From: Effusibacillus consociatus
Lineage (GTDB): Bacteria > Bacillota > Bacilli > Tumebacillales > Effusibacillaceae
Length of the DNA stretch: 34,344 nucleotides
Direction of reading: 5' to 3'
Assembly (NCBI RefSeq): GCF_042652925.1
Contig: NZ_JBHSHC010000060.1
Span: 1-34,344 of the forward strand
Shown here: positions 23,160 through 29,112 of the stretch, one piece after another
How the letters are laid out: every line of letters begins with the position of its first letter
Numbering within the stretch: position 1 is the first letter of the stretch
Made by a program: the position numbers and the translations under genes
Notes under the pieces: model-generated
What the model was told of the DNA's origin: nothing
Seen by the model: the letters and a program-made list of their open reading frames with translations, nothing else
Database searches by the model: none

Positions 23160-24212
23160 TCACTTGCCGTAACGTTCCGAATAAATCGCACGAAGCTCCG
23201 GATTGTCTCTCACAAGCTGCAGAGCAAGTTCTGCGTGCCCCTTTGTGTAGCCGTTTCCGATCAGCATCGTGACATCCTTTCCGACCCCTTCCGCCCCCAA
23301 TGCGGCTGCCGTAAACGACGTGGCCATCGAGAAAAAATAGATGATTCCTTCATCCCGGGTTGCGAGAATACTCGACATCTCAGTGCCGGGTATGTTCACA
23401 CAATTGATGGTCAGATCCGAAAGTTTTCCTTCAGTGACTTCTCGAACCGCGTCGAATACAGCAATTGGGTCGCTTGCATCGACATCCAAAACCACATCGG
23501 CCCATCCGAACTCCCGCAACTGACTGCACGCTTCTTCTCCACGGTCAATTGCGATTAGACGGCCTGTCCTGTCACCACCTGCGTCCAAATTATCGCGAGC
23601 TTGTTTTAATACGAGTAAACCTGATTTTCCGGAAGCACCAAGTACAACTACCGTTTGCCCGGTCTCCACAAGCTTCTTTGTTTGGGCAGGGGCACCGCAC
23701 ACATCCAGAACGGCCAATGTAACTTTTAATGGAAGATCTTCCGGTACCTTGGCGTAAAGCCCACTTTCAAACAATGTCGCCTTCCCCCTGATGTCAACCT
23801 GACCGGATTGTTGATCAATGTGCTGGATCTCTTCTATAAAAAGGGGGGTTAATGACAGCGATACAAGAGTGGCAATTCGATCACCCGGCTGCAAGTCGAT
23901 TCGTTGTTGCAAATCCTCTCCGATCTCTGCTACCGTTCCGATCAGCATTCCACCGGAACCTGTCACCGGATTGTGATGTTTGCCTCGTTCGTTCACGATC
24001 CGCTTCATGATCCTGCCGATCGCCTCCGGTTCCCCGTTGGCTTCCTCTTTGATTTGCCTAAAGGAAGCGGAATCAATGTTGAGGGTTTCCACATTGATCA
24101 AAATCTCATTGCTCCAACATTCCATCGTGTTATCGATGCGCCAGGCCGGCTGCGGCAGAACTCCTTTCGGTTCCAGTACTCTGTGGAGCCCGTAGCGGTC
24201 TCCTTTTTTCAT
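23160..24212 (-). CDS. kdd: L-erythro-3,5-diaminohexanoate dehydrogenase
   Basis: Oxidative deamination of 3,5-diaminohexanoate to 3-keto-5-aminohexanoate with NAD(P), supplying the Kce substrate. The 350-aa MDR-like protein carries the nucleotide-binding loop VVVLGASGKSGLLVLKQA (~205-222) and GVLPQPAWRIDNTM near the N-terminus. The start at 24212 (MKKGDRYGLHRVLEPKG) has GGAGGTG upstream; the frame stays open 93 nt further but only through palindromic repeats. It is first in the kam operon, behind a long leader from a sigma-54 promoter. Confidence 0.93.
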   Translation of the reverse strand: MKKGDRYGLHRVLEPKGVLPQPAWRIDNTMECWSNEILINVETLNIDSASFRQIKEEANGEPEAIGRIMKRIVNERGKHHNPVTGSGGMLIGTVAEIGEDLQQRIDLQPGDRIATLVSLSLTPLFIEEIQHIDQQSGQVDIRGKATLFESGLYAKVPEDLPLKVTLAVLDVCGAPAQTKKLVETGQTVVVLGASGKSGLLVLKQARDNLDAGGDRTGRLIAIDRGEEACSQLREFGWADVVLDVDASDPIAVFDAVREVTEGKLSDLTINCVNIPGTEMSSILATRDEGIIYFFSMATSFTAAALGAEGVGKDVTMLIGNGYTKGHAELALQLVRDNPELRAIYSERYGK

Positions 24213-24228
24213 AAGACACCTCCGTAAT

Positions 24229-24287
24229 GGGCCCATTAAAGTGACGATAAGCTTCGCAGCAAACTCCGAGTACTTTAATGGGGACCC
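24229..24287 (+). repeat. Palindromic intergenic repeat, reference copy
   Basis: GGGCCCATTAAAGT pairs with ACTTTAATGGGGACCC around a 29-nt centre containing AAGCTTCG and CTCCGAG. This copy is the cleanest, so others are compared with it. Confidence 0.8.
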
Positions 24288-24301
24288 AAATAAAATCTCG
24301 G

Positions 24302-24357
24302 CCACACAAAGTGAAGTGCAGCTTTGTAGTGAATTCCGAGTACTTTGTGGGGACCCC
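24302..24357 (+). repeat. Palindromic intergenic repeat, second tandem copy
   Basis: CCACACAAAGT pairs with ACTTTGTGG, followed by GGACCCC. The core GAATTCCGAGTACTTT is kept, while the arm bases TTAA/TTAA of the first copy are replaced together by CACA/TGTG. Confidence 0.75.
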
Positions 24358-24366
24358 GAAACATGA

Positions 24367-24450
24367 ACCCACCCGGGGGACCCGAAAATAACTCTTCAAG
24401 CATTAAAGTGAAGTGAGCTCTGTGTTGTAAAGAATTCTTACTAATCTGAT
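24367..24450 (+). repeat. Degenerate fragments of the palindromic repeat
   Basis: ACCCACCCGGGGGACCC looks like a collapsed right end. CATTAAAGTGAAGTGAGC ... AAAGAATTCTTA looks like a left half whose right arm is lost. These lie at the expected 5' end of the kam transcript. Confidence 0.5.
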
Positions 24451-24451
24451 A

Positions 24452-24469
24452 ATGCAATTCTCGTGCCAA
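24452..24469 (-). promoter_or_regulatory. Sigma-54 promoter of kdd-kamABCDE
   Basis: Minus strand TTGGCACGAGAATTGCAT fits the consensus YTGGCACGNNNNTTGCW at every fixed position, with GG (24466-24467) and GC (24454-24455) 10 bp apart as required. Start predicted near 24442. A sigma-54 activator gene lies immediately upstream. Confidence 0.88.
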
Positions 24470-24477
24470 CAATAAAA

Positions 24478-24493
24478 TGCCGAATATCCGGCA
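24478..24493. promoter_or_regulatory. Near-perfect palindrome beside the sigma-54 promoter
   Basis: TGCCGAATATCCGGCA is a 16-bp palindrome with one mismatched pair, 9 bp upstream of the -24 element. It could be a regulator site, but it is closer than usual for a sigma-54 activator. Confidence 0.4.
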
Positions 24494-24508
24494 CTTCAGG
24501 AACAATAA

Positions 24509-24584
24509 AACAAGGATTGGGTAGGAATAAGACAGGGCTAGCGTATGGAATCAAAGCAAACTGGACTGCAGAGAACAAGGATTG
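24509..24584. promoter_or_regulatory. Candidate upstream activator sites (11-bp direct repeat)
   Basis: AACAAGGATTG occurs exactly at 24509-24519 and 24574-24584, 65 bp apart, about 70 and 135 bp upstream of the predicted sigma-54 start. That is the usual range for enhancer-binding proteins, and the spacing is close to six helical turns. The rest of 24470-24650 shows nothing else that I recognise. Confidence 0.5.
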
Positions 24585-24651
24585 CGGAAAAATGCGGGGA
24601 GTTGACGAAATAACTTCCCCACCGAATAGTTGAGACTTTCCTTCACCCAGT

Positions 24652-24700
24652 AAAAAAAACTTGGCTCCGCCAAGACTCTGGCGCAGGTGAAGCCAAAGTT
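24652..24700 (-). terminator. Terminator of the sigma-54 activator gene
   Basis: Minus strand AACTTTGGCT pairs with AGCCAAGTT, with an inner CGCCA/TGGCG stem, followed by eight T. It ends the activator transcript before the kam promoter region. Confidence 0.85.
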
Positions 24701-24701
24701 A

Positions 24702-24737
24702 CACCCACCAAGGTGACGAGCACCTTGGCGGGCCCCG
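24702..24737. repeat. Short divergent relative of the palindromic repeat
   Basis: CACCCACCAAGGTGACGAG followed by CACCTTGGCGGGCCCC. The arms pair (CCACCAAGGTG/CACCTTGGCGG) and the ACCC...GGGCCCC ends recall the family, but the centre is only 5 nt. It may be an internally deleted copy or an extra hairpin behind the activator gene. Confidence 0.45.
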
Positions 24738-24753
24738 GTTGCCCGGCCCTTTC

Positions 24754-26241
24754 TTACTTTTTCTTCCCGATTCGATATTGTAACGTCTGACGGGGGAGCC
24801 CCAACAGTTTGGCAGCTTGCAAAACATTCCCTTTGGTTTCTTCCAGGACAGCTTCCGTAATCATTCGCTCCATCTGATTCAAAAAATCGCGGAGCGGAAC
24901 ACCCGATCTTTTAAATTTCTCCATCAGGCTCCAGTCATCACGCTCTACCGGCATACCCACATTCTGCCTTGAATGGTGGGCGACCGCTTCCACATTTTTC
25001 TCTTGGGAGTATCCTCCTTGGCCTTCCACAGCCTTTACAATCTGCCATGGCAGCAGCTCGATTCCGATCTCCCGCCCTCGAACGAGAGTCATCGCACCTT
25101 CAATGGCATGCTGCAGCTCCCGTACATTGCCCGGCCAATGGTAGCTCATAAACATCCTTTCCACATCTTCTGATACCCGCACTACCTGCTTATCAAATTT
25201 CTCGTTGTATATCGCAAGGAAGTGTTCAGTCAGAAGAGGAATGTCATGTTGGCGTTCCACCAGTTTCGGAAGATAAAGGGACACGACGTTTAAGCGATAG
25301 TATAGATCTGCACGAAGCAGCCCTTTTTGAATGGCCTCCAACGGATCCGTATTGGTGGCCGCAAGTACCCGGACATCCACCTGAGTGATCTTGGTATCCC
25401 CCACCCGGCGAACCAGACCTTCTTGCAAAACCCTTAACAATTTTGCCTGCAGCTCTAACGGCATGGAGTTAATCTCGTCCAGAAAAAGGGTCCCGCCATT
25501 CGCCAACTCAAACAGTCCCGGACGATTCTCCGCCCCCGTAAAGCTCCCTTTAACTGTTCCAAACAAGAGCCCTTCCAACAGAGTGGCCGGCAGGGCCGCA
25601 CAGTTTTGAGCGATAAACGGCTTCTTTCGTCGTGCGGATAAATTGTGGATTGACTGTACAAACAATTCTTTCCCGGTCCCGGTCTCCCCGCAAACCAGTA
25701 CGGAGGAATCCGTTGTAGCAGCCCGTGCCGCCAATTCTTTCATCTGCAGCATTCGGGGGTCGCATGTGACAATATCGTCAAAAGTATACCTTGCTTCCAT
25801 CGATGGCCAGGGCTTCGCTTTTTTCGGTTCTACTATGCTGGCTTGCAGATCGATTAATTTTTCGGCAAGTTCTTTTACCTGTGTCAGATCTTTTGATACT
25901 TCAAGCGCCCCAACCAACTTGCCATTAGCAAAAATCGGCAGAGTGCTGTTCACCGTATGTACCGCTTTCCCGCGCACGGTCGTATACGTTTGTTTCACAT
26001 ACTCAAGCGGTTTTCCTGTGGACAGCACCTGGAGCAAAGTGCTCGTCTCGTTCTCCAACGAAGGAAATACATCCAGGACATGCTTTCCGATGACTTCTTC
26101 CGGGACAAGACCGTCAAGCCTCCCCGCCACATCATTGTAAAAAATGGTGATTCCATCCCGGTTGACAGCATGGATCCCTTCATCAATCGCCCCTAATATT
26201 GCATGGAGCATCTCCACCATATTCATCCCTTGAAGTTCCAT
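24754..26241 (-). CDS. Sigma-54-dependent activator, PAS-AAA+-Fis HTH (RocR-like)
   Basis: Enhancer-binding protein of 495 aa, the likely activator of the kam operon. Order: PAS domain (~10-120, with NRDGITIFYNDVAG), AAA+ sigma-54 interaction domain (~155-385) with Walker A GETGTGKE (185-192) and the sigma-54 contact loop as GSFTGA (a known GAFTGA variant), Walker B GGTLFLDEI, DLYYRLNVV, and a C-terminal Fis-type helix-turn-helix (ETKGNVLQAAKLLGLPRQTLQYRI, ~468-491). There is no receiver domain, so control is by a ligand or partner sensed by the PAS part. The layout resembles RocR/BkdR amino-acid catabolism activators. The start at 26241 has GAGGCGG close by; ATGs at 26226 and 26220 are alternatives. 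Confidence 0.9.
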   Translation of the reverse strand: MELQGMNMVEMLHAILGAIDEGIHAVNRDGITIFYNDVAGRLDGLVPEEVIGKHVLDVFPSLENETSTLLQVLSTGKPLEYVKQTYTTVRGKAVHTVNSTLPIFANGKLVGALEVSKDLTQVKELAEKLIDLQASIVEPKKAKPWPSMEARYTFDDIVTCDPRMLQMKELAARAATTDSSVLVCGETGTGKELFVQSIHNLSARRKKPFIAQNCAALPATLLEGLLFGTVKGSFTGAENRPGLFELANGGTLFLDEINSMPLELQAKLLRVLQEGLVRRVGDTKITQVDVRVLAATNTDPLEAIQKGLLRADLYYRLNVVSLYLPKLVERQHDIPLLTEHFLAIYNEKFDKQVVRVSEDVERMFMSYHWPGNVRELQHAIEGAMTLVRGREIGIELLPWQIVKAVEGQGGYSQEKNVEAVAHHSRQNVGMPVERDDWSLMEKFKRSGVPLRDFLNQMERMITEAVLEETKGNVLQAAKLLGLPRQTLQYRIGKKK

Positions 26242-26309
26242 TCCGCCTCTACCCCCATTTGGCTTCGCTAACTTAAATATGCATCAGTGCTCAATTTTCG
26301 GCAAGTGGA

Positions 26310-26340
26310 TTGACAAAAAATGAGCATTTTTTATTTATAT
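26310..26340 (+). promoter_or_regulatory. Candidate promoter of the histidine kinase with an operator-like palindrome
   Basis: TTGACA at 26310-26315, with TTTATA or TTATAT 18-19 bp on. The spacer is almost entirely the perfect palindrome AAAAAATG-AG-CATTTTTT (26315-26332), which a repressor could cover. The gap to the divergent activator gene is only about 130 bp, so both genes could be controlled here. Confidence 0.45.
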
Positions 26341-26379
26341 TTTTGAATATTCGCTTTATAATCAAATGGGGTGACGACT

Positions 26380-27639
26380 TTGACCGGAATCAGCAATCTT
26401 ATACTTAACATCCTGTTCATTTTGTTTTCGATCTTTTTCTATTTCTGGATCTCTTCCCGACTCGAAAGCAAGTGGCATCAAAAACTTGCAACCGCTGTAC
26501 TGTCCGGCTTCACGATTATACTGTGCATGACGTTTCCGTTTTTTGCAGAGTCCGGCTTTCGATTGGATTTGCGGATGGTTCCCTTATTAATCGGAATCCT
26601 CTATGGAGGCTATGGTACCGGCATAATTCTAACCCTGTTGCTGTTTGGGTACCGGTACTATTTGGGCGGAGCAGGTGTTCTGCAGACATTCGTTCTGTTG
26701 CCCCCGATTATTATCCTCGCATTTTATTTCGTAAAACGCTATCCAAACTATGATCCGCTGAATAGGGTTCTTTGCACCTTAATGATTGCTTTCTTTGGAA
26801 CTGGCGGAATCCTCATCGCCAATTTTTGCAAATCAAAACTTATTCTGAGGATGCGGTAATGCATCTTTTCAGTTTTGGTTTCATCCAACTGTTCGCCATG
26901 TTTCTTTCTATCTACTTAATTGAAACCATGCAGGAAAATGCGAGAATGCGGCAGGAAATTCAACAAACAGAAAAGCTTGAAGTTCTAGGGGAACTCGCCG
27001 CCTCCATTGCCCATGAAATAAGAAACCCCATGACTGCTGCCCGCGGCTTTCTGCAGCTCCTGAAAGATCCGATTCACAACGAAAAGAGACACTGGTACGT
27101 TACTACTGCAATCGAAGAGCTGAACAGGGCGGAAGCCATCATTAACGATTACCTGTCTCTTGCGAAGCCGCAAATTGAGAAAGCAGAAGTGGCTTCTATC
27201 CGGGAACCCATCCAAGTATGTGGAAACTGCGATGACCTCGTATGCATTGATAAAAAATGTGGAATTGAGGACGACCGTCGATGACACGTTGCTGATTCGT
27301 GCGGATTTAACGAAACTGCATCAAGTCTTGATCAACATCATGAAAAATGGGATTGAAACGATGCCCGGAGGCGGATTGCTTCAAGTGTCCGCTTATCGAA
27401 AGGGTGACTATGCGGCAATTGAGATTTCGGACACTGGCGTCGGCATGACAAAAGAGGAGATCAAGCGGCTTGGGAACCCATTTTATTCGACAAAAGAAAA
27501 AGGGACAGGGCTCGGGTTAATGGTCAGCTATCGCATCATACAAGCCATGAACGGTAAGATTCAAGTGACCAGCTCAAAATCGGGAGGAACCCGGTTTCTC
27601 ATCATGATCCCAACAGAACAAACCTCCGATTCCGTATAA
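26380..27639 (+). pseudogene. Sensor histidine kinase (KinB-like layout), two frame breaks
   Basis: Only substantial plus-strand gene. The N-terminal ~150 residues are about five or six membrane helices of the 5TMR type (RLDLRMVPLLIGILYGGYGTG). The kinase core then has the H-box SIAHEIRNPMTAARG, N-box LINIMKNGIETMPGG, G1 ISDTGVGM and G2 GTGLGLMVSYRII. The core is split over frames. After about 26820 (TTTTT run) the frame moves as if one T were missing; near 27205-27215 (CCC run) it returns as if one C were extra. With both corrected, one protein of about 420 aa results. Start: TTG at 26380 with GGGGTGA upstream; GTG at 26371 also possible. It is either decaying or mis-sequenced. The stop lies within the terminator loop. 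Confidence 0.8.
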
Positions 27640-27662
27640 AAATCGGAGGTTTGTTCTTTATT
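27616..27662 (+). terminator. Shared terminator between convergent kinase and receptor genes
   Basis: GAACAAACCTCCGAT and ATCGGAGGTTTGTTC form a perfect 15-bp stem around an 11-nt loop holding the kinase stop codon, followed on the plus strand by TTTATT. It separates the convergent transcripts. Confidence 0.8.
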
Positions 27663-28929
27663 AGGTCACCTTGAACTGACTGATCATCTGCTGCAGATGC
27701 TGTGCGGAACGATTCAGGGAAGCGGCTGACATTGAGATTTGTTCCATCGAGGCCAACTGTTCTTCGGACAAGGCGGCAACACTTTGTGAATTCGTTTCCG
27801 TGTTCCCGGCAATTCGGGTCATCTCTTCGACTGAAGCAAGAACCTGCTCGGCCCCGGCCGACATTTGTTGAGAAACGGCCGATATCTCCTGAATCTGATC
27901 GGACACACGTCGGATGGATTGCACAATTTGTTCGAACGATTCACCGGCATTTTGAAACAAACTCATACCGTCTTCCACAACTTGGATGCCCTCTCCCATT
28001 GCTTTTACCGCTTTTGAAGTATCGGCTTGAATTTCTTGAATCAGCTTTGCGATCTGCCCCGCGGAGGCTTCGGATTGCTCAGCGAGTTTACGTACTTCAT
28101 CCGCAACAACCGCAAACCCTCGTCCTTGTTCTCCTGCTCTGGCCGCTTCAATAGCGGCATTTAGAGCAAGCAAATTGGTTTGGGAGGCGATTCCGGTAAT
28201 GACTTCAACAATTTGGCCGATAGCATGGGAACGTTCCCCGAGCAGCTTAACTACCGCCGCGGAATGATTCACTGATTCATAGATCGAATTGATTTGCCGG
28301 ACAGCTTGTTGAACACACTCATTTCCTTGCTCTGCTTGATGAGACATTTCAAACGATGTTTCAGAAACAGTGGAAGAACTCTCGGCCACCCTTTGAATTC
28401 CGATGGCCATTTCTTGCATTGCGGTAACGCTTTCATCCGCTCCGCGAGCTTGTATTTCTGCACCGTTTGCCACTTCTTGAATCGCTGCTGCAATTCGGTT
28501 ACCCGCTTCCGTACTGGCCTGGGCGCTTGCCGTTAACTGTTCCGACAAATTGCCCAATTGATACGAGGTGGCACCTACCTGTTTGAGAATTTTCTCCCAT
28601 GTGTCGCTCATTTGGTTAATCGAACTGGCGATCGGCTTTAACTCCCCAACCTTCCCCAAGTCCAGTCGGACTCTGAGATCTCCGCGGGCAATGCTTTCGA
28701 TATGCGAGATGATGCCGCGCATCGGGGCTACAAACCTTTTGTAATTCACAGCACTGATAACGGCCCCCATAAATCCGCCAGCTAAACCAATGAAGAAAAG
28801 ATTGGTTGCAATAGCAGATCCCTTGATATCGTTCCCGTATATCACTCCAACCCCCGTCAGAGTGGATCCTAATGCAGCCAGAATAATTGACCGTACCATA
28901 TAACGCGTTAATGATAAAGAATCCGACAT
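27661..28929 (-). CDS. Methyl-accepting chemotaxis protein without sensor domain
   Basis: Chemoreceptor of 422 aa. Two membrane helices (~11-31 and 39-62) are joined by only about 7 residues, so there is no extracellular ligand domain. A HAMP domain (~60-115, with ISHIESIARGDLRVRL) follows, then a long coiled-coil signalling domain whose hairpin tip reads TNLLALNAAIEAARAGEQGRGFAVVADEVRKL in two parts around residues 240-270. Such receptors sense membrane or cytoplasmic state, or work through partners. The ATG follows AAGGGGG at 9 nt. A TATACT lies about 30 nt upstream of the start, with a poor -35. No che genes are nearby. Confidence 0.93.
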   Translation of the reverse strand: MSDSLSLTRYMVRSIILAALGSTLTGVGVIYGNDIKGSAIATNLFFIGLAGGFMGAVISAVNYKRFVAPMRGIISHIESIARGDLRVRLDLGKVGELKPIASSINQMSDTWEKILKQVGATSYQLGNLSEQLTASAQASTEAGNRIAAAIQEVANGAEIQARGADESVTAMQEMAIGIQRVAESSSTVSETSFEMSHQAEQGNECVQQAVRQINSIYESVNHSAAVVKLLGERSHAIGQIVEVITGIASQTNLLALNAAIEAARAGEQGRGFAVVADEVRKLAEQSEASAGQIAKLIQEIQADTSKAVKAMGEGIQVVEDGMSLFQNAGESFEQIVQSIRRVSDQIQEISAVSQQMSAGAEQVLASVEEMTRIAGNTETNSQSVAALSEEQLASMEQISMSAASLNRSAQHLQQMISQFKVT

Positions 28930-29066
28930 CCCCTCTAACCCCCTTGTTTTGACCAGTCAGTATAGACGCTGTATTTTATTTATTCACAACAGCCTGATAA
29001 TTTCCTGCTGAAAAATCCCCCGCCCGGTAAAAAAAAGACTCCGCCTCCCGCAAAGAAATCCAAACG

Positions 29067-29100
29067 AAAAAACGCCTTCAGTTCAATGAAACCGAAGGCG
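29067..29100 (-). terminator. Terminator of the SLH protein gene
   Basis: Minus strand CGCCTTCGGTT pairs with GAACTGAAGGCG (one G-U), followed by TTTTTT, 12 nt after the stop codon. Confidence 0.85.
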
Positions 29101-29112
29101 GGATGGAATAAG

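Larger units (their letters stand above)
24213..24451 (-). other. Long 5' leader of the kdd-kam operon made of palindromic repeats
   Basis: From the predicted sigma-54 start near 24442 to the kdd ATG there are about 230 nt with no convincing gene. Nearly all of it is repeat: two intact hairpins plus degenerate fragments. Only the last 20 nt with the ribosome site GGAGGTG are ordinary. Open frames here are produced by the repeats. Confidence 0.6.

Noticed and set aside
24275..24505. Minus-strand ORF of 76 aa upstream of kdd
   Set aside because: It is composed of the palindromic repeats and spans the sigma-54 promoter; there is no ribosome site or homology.
8908..24737. Repeats as a CRISPR array
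   Set aside because: Copies are kilobases apart or unevenly spaced, vary in arm sequence, and lie in both orientations, with no regular spacers or cas genes.
24213..24753. Possible lysine riboswitch before the kam operon
   Set aside because: I looked for the L-box core and its multi-helix arrangement and saw only tandem simple hairpins of the repeat family. Sigma-54 control is the better explanation.
26820..27215. Programmed frameshifting in the histidine kinase
   Set aside because: The two shifts go in opposite directions and lack a clear slippery heptamer plus downstream structure. Indels in homopolymers are simpler.
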